64,000 nucleotides of DNA from S010-25 sp964441285 (GCA_964441285.1 CAYTUK010000007.1:1-64000), one strand, 5' to 3'. Counted from the first letter of the stretch, positions 25,832 to 35,339 are shown. The notes: generated by a model from the letters alone, not told the origin. A program made the numbers and translations.

Positions 25832-27202
25832 TTAAATATTTTCCGCCTGCTCAATGGCATTACCGATATAGGTAAGTGGTGTGAGTTGTAGCAGATTTTG
25901 TCGGGCTTCTTCAGGCAGATCCAGTGACTCGATAAATGCATGGAAGGTTGCTTGGGTAATGGACTTGCCCCGGGTTAATGCTTTTAATTTCTCATACGGG
26001 TTTTCGATACCGTAACGGCGCATTACGGTTTGCACCGGTTCAGCCAGCACTTCCCAACTTGAATTCAGGTCAGCTTCGATTGTGCTTGCATTCACTTCAA
26101 GTTTAGTCAGACCTTTTAGGAGTGATTGATAGGCAATTAAACTATGCGAAAAACCCACACCAAGATTTCTTAATACGGTTGAATCCGTTAGATCACGTTG
26201 CCAGCGGGAGATGAGAAGCTTGCTACCAAGATGTGAAAACAGGGCGTGGGCAATACCCAGGTTGCCTTCGGCATTTTCAAAATCAATCGGGTTAACTTTG
26301 TGCGGCATGGTGGATGAACCAATTTCACCCGCAACGGTTTTCTGTTTGAAGTAACCCAGTGAAATATAAGCCCAGAGGTCACGGCATAGATCAATCAGTA
26401 TGGTATTAAAACGGTTGATAGCATCAAACATTTCAGCCATGTAATCGTGTGGTTCAATCTGCGTTGTATAGGGGTTCATAGTAAGCCCGATGGACTCAAT
26501 AAACTGACTGGAAAAAGCGGGCCAGTCAATTTCAGGATAGGCGCTGATATGGGCATTGTAGTTACCGACTGCGCCATTCGCTTTACCCAGAATGGTGATA
26601 TTTTTGATTAGCTGGTACTGATGCCGGAGACGGTACACGGTATTTGCCAGCTCCTTACCAACCGTAGTTGGTGAAGCTGTCTGACCATGTGTGCGGCTTA
26701 ACATGGGCTGTGTTGATAGCGTTTTAGCCTGTGTACTCAGGTTGTTAATAAGGCTATTCATCGCCGGCAGTAAAACCTTATCACGACCAGCTTTTAACAT
26801 CAGACCATGTGACAGATTATTAATGTCTTCCGACGTGCAGGCGAAATGAAAAAACTCACTCACCGCTTCAAGTGAAGCATTGCCTTTAATTTTTTCCTTG
26901 AGAAAATACTCGACCGCTTTAACATCATGATTAGTGGTGCTCTCGATAGTCTTAACACGCGCAGCATCTTCAAGACTAAAATGCTCAATGATGGTATTTA
27001 ATAAAACCTGGCTATCTTCATCCAGTTTTGGCACTTCTTTTATTGCTGTGTTTTGTGCCAGCGCCTGAAACCAGCGGATTTCAACCAGTACGCGGTGCTT
27101 AATCAGGCCAAATTCGCTGAAGAAATCGCGCAGTTCACCTGTTTTGGAAGCGTAACGGCCGTCAATGGGAGAAATTGCTGTGAGTTCGTTTAATGCCATC
27201 AT
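25832..27202 (-). CDS. purB: Adenylosuccinate lyase
   Basis: PurB cleaves adenylosuccinate and SAICAR in purine synthesis. The 456-residue protein matches the E. coli form in length and N-terminus (ALNELTAISPIDGRYASK). It has the fumarase-superfamily signature GSSTMPHKVNPIDFENAEG, the catalytic-His region TSEDINNLSHG and SRTHGQTASPTT. The ATG at 27202 (or the next codon, ATG at 27199) fits the family. Upstream in-frame codons reaching 27286 are not expected to be translated. It is divergent from the class II fumarase, a member of the same superfamily, 169 bp away. Confidence 0.97.
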   Translation of the reverse strand: MMALNELTAISPIDGRYASKTGELRDFFSEFGLIKHRVLVEIRWFQALAQNTAIKEVPKLDEDSQVLLNTIIEHFSLEDAARVKTIESTTNHDVKAVEYFLKEKIKGNASLEAVSEFFHFACTSEDINNLSHGLMLKAGRDKVLLPAMNSLINNLSTQAKTLSTQPMLSRTHGQTASPTTVGKELANTVYRLRHQYQLIKNITILGKANGAVGNYNAHISAYPEIDWPAFSSQFIESIGLTMNPYTTQIEPHDYMAEMFDAINRFNTILIDLCRDLWAYISLGYFKQKTVAGEIGSSTMPHKVNPIDFENAEGNLGIAHALFSHLGSKLLISRWQRDLTDSTVLRNLGVGFSHSLIAYQSLLKGLTKLEVNASTIEADLNSSWEVLAEPVQTVMRRYGIENPYEKLKALTRGKSITQATFHAFIESLDLPEEARQNLLQLTPLTYIGNAIEQAENI

Positions 27203-27371
27203 GATTATCTGTTTTTTTGTATTTATAGAAAAAGTGAGTATTTTAGCGATTAAAAAAACGCCAGGAAAGCACTGAGTAGGCCGCAATTTGTTGATTCACG
27301 ACTTATTCAGAGCCTTCCTAGTATATCATTGCAATTCTGCTATGAGATATTCAAATGAGGCAAACAAGCGA

Positions 27372-28769
27372 ATGAGTAAGTACAGAGTTGAAAAAGACAG
27401 TATGGGTGAGCTTGAAGTTCCGGCGGATGCGTTTTATGGCGCACAGACGCAGCGTGCAGTCAATAATTTTCCAATCAGTGGCTTAACCATACCTCCAGCA
27501 TTTATTCATGCGCTGGGACGCGTTAAACAAGCCTGTGCCAAAGCGAATCATAGTTTGGGTGGGTTGGATGCACTGCAGTTACAAGTGATCAGTGACATTT
27601 GTGAACAGATGGTTGCTGGTAAACTGGATGCACAGTTCCCGATTGATGTTTTTCAGACAGGTTCAGCAACCAGCACCAATATGAACGCAAATGAAGTTAT
27701 TGCGCATCTGGCGACTGCTGCCATTTCAGTAACGAACCAAACGGCTTATGTACACCCCAATGATCATGTCAATATGAGCCAGAGTTCAAATGATGTGATT
27801 CCAACCACGATTCATGTTTCTGCCAGCTTGGTCTGTGAGCAACAGCTCTTGCCCGCACTGGAACATTTGCATTCAGTGATTACACAGCGTGCGGGAGAGT
27901 TAAAAAATGTGGTAACAACCGGCCGTACACATTTGATGGATGCCATGCCTGTTAGTCTGGGACAGGTGCTTTCCGGTTGGGCGATGCAGATTGCTAACGG
28001 CATTACCCGCATTCGTTCTACCTTGCCGCATTTGCATCAGCTCGCAATTGGTGGGACGGCAGTTGGAACCGGTATTAATGCGGATAAAAGGTTTGGCGAT
28101 GAAGTTGCAAAAATTTTATCGGCTTCAACCCGGATTGATTTTTCTACCGCAGAGAACCACTTTGAAGCACTAAGCTCACAGGATGCAGCGGTTGCTCTTA
28201 GCGGTCAGCTAAAGACTCTTGCCGTCAGCTTAATGAAAGTTGCCAACGATCTGCGCTGGATGAATAGTGGGCCACTGTCAGGCATTGGTGAAATTGCCCT
28301 GCCCGCATTACAGCCTGGCAGCAGTATTATGCCGGGTAAGGTTAACCCGGTTATTGCAGAGTCGGTCACGATGGTATGTGCACAAGTTATCGGTAACGAT
28401 ACCACCATTACAGTTGCGGGGCAGTCGGGCAATTTTCAGTTAAATGTTATGTTGCCACTGGTGGCCTATAATTTATTACAAAGCCTGGAAATATTATCCA
28501 CTGCAGCAACTGTACTGGCAGATAAAGCCATCGCTGGCTTTACAGTAAAGCAGGACAATATTGATACTACGCTGGCAAAAAATCCAATACTGGTCACCGC
28601 GCTTAATCGTGTGATAGGTTATGAGCTGGGTGCGAAAATTGCTAAAAAAGCTTATGCTGAAGGCCGCACCGTGATTGATGTTGCGGTCGAATTAACGGAC
28701 TTAAGCGAAGCTGAGTTGAAGTGTTTGCTTGATCCAATCCGGTTGGTTGAAGGGGGTATACAGCAATAA
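27372..28769 (+). CDS. fumC: Class II fumarate hydratase
   Basis: FumC hydrates fumarate to malate in the TCA cycle and needs no iron-sulfur cluster. The 465-residue protein begins SKYRVEKDSMGELEVPADAFYGAQTQRA. It contains the substrate-site stretches GSATSTNMNANEVI, NMSQSSNDVIPT and TTGRTHLMDAMPV, and the signature GSSIMPGKVNPV. The start at 27372 fits the family; an in-frame ATG at 27342 would add ten residues. The heat- and oxygen-stable enzyme class is consistent with the oxidative-stress genes nearby, although no regulation is shown. Confidence 0.95.
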   Translation: MSKYRVEKDSMGELEVPADAFYGAQTQRAVNNFPISGLTIPPAFIHALGRVKQACAKANHSLGGLDALQLQVISDICEQMVAGKLDAQFPIDVFQTGSATSTNMNANEVIAHLATAAISVTNQTAYVHPNDHVNMSQSSNDVIPTTIHVSASLVCEQQLLPALEHLHSVITQRAGELKNVVTTGRTHLMDAMPVSLGQVLSGWAMQIANGITRIRSTLPHLHQLAIGGTAVGTGINADKRFGDEVAKILSASTRIDFSTAENHFEALSSQDAAVALSGQLKTLAVSLMKVANDLRWMNSGPLSGIGEIALPALQPGSSIMPGKVNPVIAESVTMVCAQVIGNDTTITVAGQSGNFQLNVMLPLVAYNLLQSLEILSTAATVLADKAIAGFTVKQDNIDTTLAKNPILVTALNRVIGYELGAKIAKKAYAEGRTVIDVAVELTDLSEAELKCLLDPIRLVEGGIQQ

Positions 28770-28817
28770 TATCGGTCTGCAAAAAATGAATGCTGAGGTA
28801 ACTTTTTAGCATTCTGC

Positions 28818-30704
28818 TTAACTCTCTTCACCTGACTGTTCGGTCACATCAATATATAACTTAAGCCGCTGACCAGGTTGAAGGTATTTCTTTTTCAGCC
28901 GATTCCAGCGGTGTAGCTGTTTCATCTTTACATTATAGCGGCTGGCAATGCGGGATAATGAATCCCCCGATTTTACGGTATATGAAATTGTCTGGATATG
29001 GTGACTGGATTTTTTAATCGACGTTCTTCTTGCGACATGAATGCGGTGATGGCTGCGCCAGATGATCAGTGTCTTTCCTGGTTTCAGCGGGTCATGAATG
29101 GACATGCCATTCCATTTGGCCAGGGTATACATGTTCACTTTGAACTTACGTGCAATGGTCCAGAAGCTCTCACCATGTTTTATGTCATGTTTAATGCGCC
29201 GAGTATTATAGTGTGTTTTTGTTTGCAGGGCTTTTAGGCGCTGGCTGGAACTGAGTGTGTACGCAGATCGATTCCGACTGGCGACGGGGATGAGTATATA
29301 TTTACCTGCACGAATATATTTACCATGAATATGGTTTACCTTACGCAGGTGTCTGACCAGGGTGTCGTACTTAACTGCAATCTCGCTGAGTGTCTCACCC
29401 GATTTAATTTTGTGCCGTATCCATTTTAAATATTGACTGCGGGGTAGTTTGGCATAATTATGCTTGAAGGTTGCAGCGGCATTCGCAGGCAAAATGAATG
29501 TGTAAGGGCCATCTGGATCAGTTGCCCAGCGATTAAAAGCCGGGTTGTAGCGGTAAAGCGCATTAAGTTTGATGCGTGCCAGTTTTGCCGCCAGTGCCAG
29601 GTCGATCTGGCTGTGAGTTTTTACCTGCACAAATCCCGGTGCGTTAGCAACATGGCGCAGGCTAATACCGTATTTTTTCGGGTGTTCAATAATTGCTTTT
29701 AGTGCCAGCAGTTTAGGCACGTAAGCGCGTGTTTCCTTCGGTAGATTCAGGTGCCAGAAATCAGTGGGTCGGTGCAGGTGCTTATTATGACGAATGGCGC
29801 GTTTTACTGTGCCTGAACCAGAATTGTATGCTGCAAGCGCGAGCAACCAGTCACCTTTGAAAGTTTTATTTAAATTGTTCAGATAATTAAGGGCAGCCTG
29901 TGTGGAAGCATGAATATCACGCCGCCCATCGTACCACCAGTTTTGTTTTAAACCGTATAAGCGCCCAGTGGAAGGAATGAATTGCCATATTCCTGCTGCG
30001 CGTCCCTGTGAATAGGCAAATGGCTGGTAAGCACTTTCAACAATAGGTAAAAGCACAAGCTCGGTCGGTAAACCGCGTTTTTCAGCTTCAACAGTAATGT
30101 AATAAAGAAAAGGGTCTGCGCGTTTCATCACCCGATTAAGGTAAGCGTTATGTCTGGAGAACCACTTGATTTCTCTTTTCAGATCAGGGTGATTGGTATT
30201 ATCAGTAAGCTGGAATCCTGCACGAATGCGGGGCCAGATGCTATTGTTGTCTGGTTCAGGTTTTTTATTCTTAACCGCAGTGGCAGCGGTCAAATCGTTT
30301 GCATGGGTATCGCCTTTGGCGCACCTGAAACTGGCATTGAAATCGACAGGTTTGACTTCATATCGGGCAACGGCATCGCGATTCAGGTATTTTTTTAATA
30401 TCTGTTGTGCTAATGGTGGTGATGGCAGGGTCTTATGACTAACTGGAACCGAGGCGATATTGTTGTTATCGGGTTTTAGATTTAAGCAGCCAGTCAGTAA
30501 TATGGGCAGCAGAATTAATGAACCGAAGCGAAAAAATCGGCCAGCGAAAGCAGACCACCGGCATCGCGCCGATTGTTTTGCTTTCGCTGCATTGGTGGGG
30601 CCTCGTGTGGTTCGGCCATCCGTCTGCTGAGAAAAGGTTGGCTTATAAAAGGCCCGTTTATGGGCTGGGGCTTGTCGAGTAATTTGTGAAATGTATTTAA
30701 TCAA
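28818..30704 (-). CDS. mltD: Membrane-bound lytic murein transglycosylase D with three LysM domains
   Basis: MltD cuts glycan strands of peptidoglycan in the periplasm. The lipobox region FGSLILLPILLTGC (about 60-73) is followed by the SLT catalytic domain (about 190-330: ELVLLPIVESAYQP with catalytic Glu, GIWQFIPSTGRLYGL, ALAAYNSGSGTV). Three LysM peptidoglycan-binding modules follow (about 432, 520 and 577 onward: IKSGETLSEIA, IKHGESFWTIA, VKSGDSLSRIA). The signal peptide has no ATG, GTG or TTG start close to it. The first in-frame start is a TTG at 30704, giving an odd 55-residue basic leader. A rare start codon, an upstream frameshift or an unusual long leader are possible. Confidence 0.9.
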   Translation of the reverse strand: MIKYISQITRQAPAHKRAFYKPTFSQQTDGRTTRGPTNAAKAKQSARCRWSAFAGRFFRFGSLILLPILLTGCLNLKPDNNNIASVPVSHKTLPSPPLAQQILKKYLNRDAVARYEVKPVDFNASFRCAKGDTHANDLTAATAVKNKKPEPDNNSIWPRIRAGFQLTDNTNHPDLKREIKWFSRHNAYLNRVMKRADPFLYYITVEAEKRGLPTELVLLPIVESAYQPFAYSQGRAAGIWQFIPSTGRLYGLKQNWWYDGRRDIHASTQAALNYLNNLNKTFKGDWLLALAAYNSGSGTVKRAIRHNKHLHRPTDFWHLNLPKETRAYVPKLLALKAIIEHPKKYGISLRHVANAPGFVQVKTHSQIDLALAAKLARIKLNALYRYNPAFNRWATDPDGPYTFILPANAAATFKHNYAKLPRSQYLKWIRHKIKSGETLSEIAVKYDTLVRHLRKVNHIHGKYIRAGKYILIPVASRNRSAYTLSSSQRLKALQTKTHYNTRRIKHDIKHGESFWTIARKFKVNMYTLAKWNGMSIHDPLKPGKTLIIWRSHHRIHVARRTSIKKSSHHIQTISYTVKSGDSLSRIASRYNVKMKQLHRWNRLKKKYLQPGQRLKLYIDVTEQSGEES

Positions 30705-30839
30705 TGTTAAAAGGGGGGTGAAATCTGTCTATGTTTATTAGGTGGATACTGAGAGTATGGTATATTAATTCAAATTTAAGTCTGCGGACACTATAAATTG
30801 CAATTTAATATCAAAATACTCGATTAAAAACGCTGTCCT

Positions 30840-31310
30840 ATGAAAAATCCTTTGTCTGCTGCAGTCGAAATTTATACTGACGGTGCCTGCCGTGGAAATC
30901 CTGGTGTGGGCGGCTGGGGTGTTAGTTTACGTTTTAATGGTCAGCATAAAAATTTAAAAGGTGCTGCCGTGCAAACCACCAATAATCAGATGGAATTAAT
31001 GGCAGCGATTCAGGCACTGGAAGCACTTAACCGACTTTGTAGCGTGCGTCTCTATACAGATTCAAAATATGTGCTTGATGGGGCCACAAAATGGATGCCT
31101 AACTGGAAGAAAAATGGCTGGAAAACAGCCGCTAAAAAGCCAGTAAAAAATGTAGAACTCTGGCAGCGGCTGGATCAGGCGCTGCAACAACATCAGGTTG
31201 ACTGGCAATGGGTAAAGGGGCATTCCGGTGATGCAGGCAATGAGTGTGCGGACACATTAGCGAATCAGGCTATTGATGAAATGTTATTAAATAAAGCGGG
31301 CAGTATTTAG
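30840..31310 (+). CDS. rnhA: Ribonuclease HI
   Basis: RNase HI degrades RNA in RNA-DNA hybrids. The 156-residue protein has all expected catalytic stretches: IYTDGACRGNPG (Asp), TNNQMELMAAI (Glu), LYTDSKYVLDG (Asp) and KGHSGDAGNECAD (His, Asp). The rnhA-dnaQ order is standard for gammaproteobacteria. The gloB and methyltransferase genes that commonly separate mltD from rnhA in this class are missing here. Confidence 0.97.
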   Translation: MKNPLSAAVEIYTDGACRGNPGVGGWGVSLRFNGQHKNLKGAAVQTTNNQMELMAAIQALEALNRLCSVRLYTDSKYVLDGATKWMPNWKKNGWKTAAKKPVKNVELWQRLDQALQQHQVDWQWVKGHSGDAGNECADTLANQAIDEMLLNKAGSI

Positions 31311-31392
31311 TTGGCAGCAAAAAGTAAAAATGCTTCATCGGTACGGTTTCCTTTGCGTGAAATGGACTGCCAACTGCCAACGAGACAAGCAT

Positions 31393-32100
31393 ATGCGACA
31401 AATAGTACTTGACACAGAAACCACCGGTCTGGACCCTGAACAGGGACATAAAATGATTGAAATTGGTTGCGTCGAAATGATTAACCGCCGCTTGACGGGG
31501 AATAATTACCACCAATACTTGCAGCCTGATCGTGAGATTGATGAGGGTGCTCAGGCAGTGCACGGTATTTCCAGTCAATTTCTTGCGGATAAACCGCATT
31601 TTATTGATGTGGTCAGTAGTTTTCTGGACTACATCAAAGGTGCTGAGCTGATTATTCATAATGCACCCTTTGATATTGGTTTTATCAATCATGAGCTAAA
31701 GCAGGCTGGGTCGGAGTATGGCTGTGTCAATCACTACTGTAGCGTTATTGACACGTTGATAATGGCACGTAAAAAGCGGCCTGGGAAAAAGAATAATCTG
31801 GATGCATTATGTAAGCACTACGAAGTGAATAATTCGCAACGTGACCTGCACGGCGCTTTACTCGACTCCGAGTTACTGGCAGAAGTCTACCTGCATATGA
31901 CCGGCGGGCAGAGTGCTTTACTGCTGGATAGTGAAGAGAGGCAAGATGATGGGCAGTTAGTTAATGCCGATGCTGCCGTGCGCCGAATCTCAAAAGATCG
32001 GGCGCGATTAAAGATAGTTCAACCGAGTGAAGATGAACAGGTTGCTCATCAGGCTTTTATCGAAAAAATGGGTGAGAACTGCTTATGGGGGAACCACTGA
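31393..32100 (+). CDS. dnaQ: DNA polymerase III epsilon subunit (proofreading exonuclease)
   Basis: Epsilon provides 3'-5' proofreading in the replicative polymerase. The 235-residue protein has the exonuclease motifs VLDTETTGLDPE (ExoI), HNAPFDIGFINHEL (ExoII) and HGALLDSELLAEVYL (ExoIII). A C-terminal tail of about 50 residues would contact the alpha subunit. The ATG at 31393 gives the family start MRQIVLDTETTG; an in-frame extension back to 31330 is not conserved-looking. It lies 82 bp downstream of rnhA. Confidence 0.95.
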   Translation: MRQIVLDTETTGLDPEQGHKMIEIGCVEMINRRLTGNNYHQYLQPDREIDEGAQAVHGISSQFLADKPHFIDVVSSFLDYIKGAELIIHNAPFDIGFINHELKQAGSEYGCVNHYCSVIDTLIMARKKRPGKKNNLDALCKHYEVNNSQRDLHGALLDSELLAEVYLHMTGGQSALLLDSEERQDDGQLVNADAAVRRISKDRARLKIVQPSEDEQVAHQAFIEKMGENCLWGNH

Positions 32101-32384
32101 ATACGGTGTCTTTAAATGTGGTTAAGGGCAGGGTAGATCAGATTACTGTCGGCACTTATGTTAGTGGGTGTTCGCCTGTGAGCGTTTAAATTTGATAAAA
32201 AAAGTAAAGAATCCCGACTAAACAATGTCCCAGGCCTTAAAATTTATGGTGTTCTTTACACATTAGCCATTGATAAAAAGCTAATAGTTCAATAGACCAT
32301 TAATTTTTCAGGGATTATTTTTTTAGGCATGATAATTGCTCTATTTTTCCTGCTATAGGTTTATTCCCTATTATATGCCGTACC

Positions 32385-32401
32385 TTGCCAATGTGGTTGC
32401 A
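32385..32401 (+). promoter_or_regulatory. Possible sigma-54-like promoter before the sorted metalloprotease
   Basis: TTGCCAATGTGGTTGCA fits the -12 half of the sigma-54 consensus exactly (TTGCA) but has GC instead of GG at the -24 half. The expected transcription start would give a 5' leader of about 50 nt before the ATG at 32460. Apart from this, the 359-bp gap 32101-32459 shows no gene or repeat. Confidence 0.22.
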
Positions 32402-32459
32402 GTATCAATTTATCCTTTAAGATAAAAATTTAAGTTTGATAAATTTAATGGAGTTAAAA

Positions 32460-33389
32460 ATGAAATTAGTAAAACACCACCACCCAGTACTCCGCAAGTT
32501 AGTCCTTGCCAGTCTGTTAGGTATGGTTAGTCAGCAGGTTGCGGCGATTAATATTCAGTTCGATTATACATACGATACAAATAATTTTTTTAGCTCGCAG
32601 CTGAGAAAAAATATACTGAATGTGGCGGGTTCCTATTTCGATGGCATTATTGGTGATAATCTAACCGCTATTTCTTCGTCTGGTGTGAACCACTTTACAG
32701 CGGATTTTTACAATCCGGGTAATGGCGCAACGCAAACCATTAATAATTTTAGCGTTGCTACAAATACCCTGACAGTTTATGTTGGCGGTCAGATTATGGC
32801 AGGCAGTGCGCTAGGCTTAGGTGGTCCTGGCGGCTTTAATGTGAGTGGTACGTCCAGTTTTGTAAGTAACGCTAGCAGTCGTGGTCAGTCGGCACCAACA
32901 GCGGGTTCAACGGCCACCGATTTCGCCCCCTGGGGCGGGTCTATCTCGTTTAATAGTAGCGCAAACTGGTATTTCGATCCTAATCTAGCAACCAGTGGCG
33001 ACATTGTTGGCAATGATTTTTACACGGTGGCGCTGCATGAGTTGGGGCATATGCTCGGTATTGGCACAGCAGATTCCTGGAGAAACCAAATTTCTGCTAC
33101 TACTTTTACCGGCACGGCATCTACGGTTGCATTTGGTTCTCCTGTGCCACTCAATAGTGGCCTGGATCACTGGGCAAAAGGCACACTTAGCACTGTTAAT
33201 GGCATTAGTCAGAAAGCGGTAATGACTCCTTCCATCACCACGGGAACACGTAAAGTATTCACTAAACTGGACAAAGCGGGATTAAGCGATGTTGGTTGGC
33301 AGGTTTCTGCCGTCCCAATACCTGCGGCGGTGTGGTTATTTGGCTCGGGTTTGCTGGGGCTGATCGCTGTTGCCAGAAGGCGTGTATAA
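32460..33389 (+). CDS. Secreted zinc metalloprotease with a VPxPA/PEP-CTERM-like sorting signal
   Basis: This 309-residue protein has a signal peptide (about 1-29, ending SQQVAA), a body rich in Asn, Ser and Thr, and a zinc-protease motif ALHELGHMLGIG near residue 197 (HExxH with a third His expected in the extended HExxHxxGxxH or variant form). The C-terminal signal is VPIPAAVWLFGSGLLGLIAV followed by ARRR. That tail matches the VPLPA type of exosortase-dependent sorting signals, so it is probably processed and attached at the cell surface. GGAG lies just before the ATG at 32460. The exosortase is not in the window and the target is unknown. Confidence 0.85.
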   Translation: MKLVKHHHPVLRKLVLASLLGMVSQQVAAINIQFDYTYDTNNFFSSQLRKNILNVAGSYFDGIIGDNLTAISSSGVNHFTADFYNPGNGATQTINNFSVATNTLTVYVGGQIMAGSALGLGGPGGFNVSGTSSFVSNASSRGQSAPTAGSTATDFAPWGGSISFNSSANWYFDPNLATSGDIVGNDFYTVALHELGHMLGIGTADSWRNQISATTFTGTASTVAFGSPVPLNSGLDHWAKGTLSTVNGISQKAVMTPSITTGTRKVFTKLDKAGLSDVGWQVSAVPIPAAVWLFGSGLLGLIAVARRRV

Positions 33390-33509
33390 CACTGGATTTG
33401 TCGTTAGCGGTGCTTTAATCATGTGTCGCAGAATGAGGGCCAACATTGTGATGAACAGATATTGCAGGGAACAATTTTGTTTGCAGCGTGAATTTTCTCT
33501 TGTATAAAT

Positions 33510-33941
33510 ATGGTTCGATTTTCGCTAATGATTCTTGTGTTTGTTTTTCTTGTTTCGAGCACAGGCTGTAAAAAGCTGGTGGCTGAGGGGGCACCGAGAC
33601 ACGCATCAGCTGCCCACACGGTTTCTGGTACCTTAAAGTTATTTTTGCATCAGCGTAAAATAACGGGTTTATATGCCTGTTTTGAGCTTAAAGATGTTAC
33701 TCAGGGTCGCCGCATCGCGCAGTTAAAGTGTAAGCGAATAATAGAAAACTCGGTTCATTTTTCACTTGGTTACTCGGCTGAGCAGGTTTCCCCGCAGAAC
33801 CGATACTTGTTAATTGCGACTGTTGCAGAGGATTCGCAGGGAAAAAAAGCCATTGCTATTATGTCGGCACCTGTGCTGACACAGGGTCATCCTGCGGTAC
33901 TTGAAATGGCAATAAACACGCCGGTTGTGCCGCTTGAATAA
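33510..33941 (+). CDS. Small predicted lipoprotein (YbaY/YscW-like)
   Basis: This 143-residue protein has a lipoprotein signal with lipobox VSSTGC at about residues 15-20, followed by a beta-rich domain: HTVSGTLKLFL, ACFELKDVTQG, VHFSLGYSAEQVSPQNRYLLIATV. The order of a short first strand, an alpha-free sandwich and a NRYLLxAxV stretch recalls the YbaY/YscW lipoprotein family (PF09619-like). That assignment is tentative. Function unknown. An internal ATG six codons in is an alternative start. It stands alone between the metalloprotease and the convergent persulfide dioxygenase. Confidence 0.68.
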   Translation: MVRFSLMILVFVFLVSSTGCKKLVAEGAPRHASAAHTVSGTLKLFLHQRKITGLYACFELKDVTQGRRIAQLKCKRIIENSVHFSLGYSAEQVSPQNRYLLIATVAEDSQGKKAIAIMSAPVLTQGHPAVLEMAINTPVVPLE

Positions 33942-33997
33942 GCGATGTTTGCGTATTGATAAAACATGCTTTATTGCTGACGATCAAGTACTTGCGA

Positions 33998-34690
33998 TCA
34001 AGCTGGATCCAGACCGCACTGTAAGTTGCCCGGCACAGCGATGTCGATGCGTGCTGGTGGTTCGAGAATCAGTGAGTTCATAATGGCGACAAATTCCGCT
34101 TCTGTTTTGTTCTTTCCCAGACGCGGGTTAAAGGCTTTTTCACGGCCGATGCTGCTCGATGTAAAACCGTTATAATCATGGCCGGGATAAACGATGGTGT
34201 TATCGTCCAGGCTAAACAGTTTCTCAGTGATCGAATGATAGAGTGTGTGTGCATCACCGGACTGAAAATCAGTGCGCCCGCAACCGTTAATTAGCAGTGC
34301 GTCACCAGTAAACACCACGCTGCCTAGACGATAACTTATATCGGTATTGGTGTGGCCGGGAGTGTAGATGATGTCGATGCTTTCATCCCCCAGTTTCTGC
34401 GAGTCGCCATCAGCCAGTAAAATATCGGCACACGACGATCCACTGTTTTTATGTACTGCCACCTGGCTGTTAAACACCTCACGCAACAGGCCAGAGCCAG
34501 TCACATGGTCAGCATGGATGTGCGTTTCCAACGTGTACTTCAATTGTAGGTCCAGCTGTTTGATCAGCTTGATGTCACGCGTGGTCTGCTCTTTTACAGA
34601 GTCGATCAGGGCGGCCTGTCTGGTTTTTTCATCCCACAATAAATAGCTGTAAGTGCTGGTTGCGGGATCGAATAATTGTTCAATTTTCAT
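33998..34690 (-). CDS. ETHE1-like persulfide dioxygenase
   Basis: This 230-residue metallo-beta-lactamase-fold enzyme should oxidise glutathione persulfide to sulfite with a mononuclear iron. It shows THIHADHVTGSG (metal ligands), TPGHTNTDISY, GDALLINGCGRTDFQSGDA and YPGHDYNG, the last two being characteristic of the ETHE1 group and not of glyoxalase II. It lies 75 bp downstream of a single-domain rhodanese in the same direction, a common pair in sulfide and persulfide detoxification. The glutathione reductase encoded 7 kb away is functionally compatible. Confidence 0.92.
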   Translation of the reverse strand: MKIEQLFDPATSTYSYLLWDEKTRQAALIDSVKEQTTRDIKLIKQLDLQLKYTLETHIHADHVTGSGLLREVFNSQVAVHKNSGSSCADILLADGDSQKLGDESIDIIYTPGHTNTDISYRLGSVVFTGDALLINGCGRTDFQSGDAHTLYHSITEKLFSLDDNTIVYPGHDYNGFTSSSIGREKAFNPRLGKNKTEAEFVAIMNSLILEPPARIDIAVPGNLQCGLDPA

Positions 34691-34765
34691 CGTTTTTCTC
34701 CCAGTTTATTGGGGTTAAAAAATACTGACTCAAGTAACGGTTTATAGTGTGGTCATGAGAAAGCT

Positions 34766-35077
34766 TTAGTGGCAGTGCTGATAATGCACGATGCCGCCGA
34801 TGTTAGTGACATGGTTAAACCCCAGACTGGACAGAATTTTCTCTGCCATGATTGCGCGTCCGCCAGAGCGGCAATAAACCAGTATGGGCTTATCTTTGTC
34901 CAGGTGCTCGTGTGCAAGAACCGGCAAAACAGCTAACGGAATATTTTTTGCAGCAGGCAGGCTGCTGGTATTAAATTCACTGGTGGTACGGACATCCAGC
35001 AAGATGGCACCTGATTGTATAGTCTGGCGAATATCATCACAAGTTAAATTAGAATATGTCGATGTGTCAAAGATCAT
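34766..35077 (-). CDS. Single-domain rhodanese-like sulfurtransferase
   Basis: This 103-residue protein has the rhodanese fold with LLDVRTTSEFNTSSLPAAKNIPL and the active-site loop VYCRSGGRA, whose Cys carries the persulfide. No signal peptide, so cytoplasmic. The sequence ends with a His/Cys tail (HYQHCH). The start ATG is preceded by GAGGG. It leads the two-gene unit with the ETHE1-like persulfide dioxygenase and probably works on the same persulfide pool. Confidence 0.92.
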   Translation of the reverse strand: MIFDTSTYSNLTCDDIRQTIQSGAILLDVRTTSEFNTSSLPAAKNIPLAVLPVLAHEHLDKDKPILVYCRSGGRAIMAEKILSSLGFNHVTNIGGIVHYQHCH

Positions 35078-35107
35078 GACTTTTACCCTCGTTAGTTACC
35101 TATCTAT

Positions 35108-35135
35108 TAGTATAGTCTTATATAGTGAAATTCAA
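35108..35135 (-). promoter_or_regulatory. Possible promoter of the rhodanese/ETHE1 unit
   Basis: Read on the minus strand, TTGAAT and TATACT are separated by 15 bp, or CTTGAA and TATACT by 16 bp, about 40 bp before the rhodanese start. The stretch between is AT-rich with repeated TATA steps. The spacing is slightly short. The rest of 35078-35339 shows no gene; no ArsR-type (BigR) regulator gene is nearby. Confidence 0.35.
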
Positions 35136-35339
35136 GGGGTGTCTCCATAATTAATGTCGAGCTGGTTGATGTTGTTAACAAAAACCCATTAGAACATGGT
35201 TTGAAAAGGATAAGAATGGAGTATCAGAAGTATTTAAATCAATGGCTTACATATGGATAGGCGGGACAAATCAAGCATTCATAAAAATTTCTCACCGACT
35301 ATTTCCGACCTGGTAAGAGGGAGCAGATATTACTGGCGA

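Noticed and set aside
28788..28814. Terminator between fumC and mltD
   Set aside because: GAATGCT/AGCATTC is a short stem with the T-run inside the loop rather than after it.
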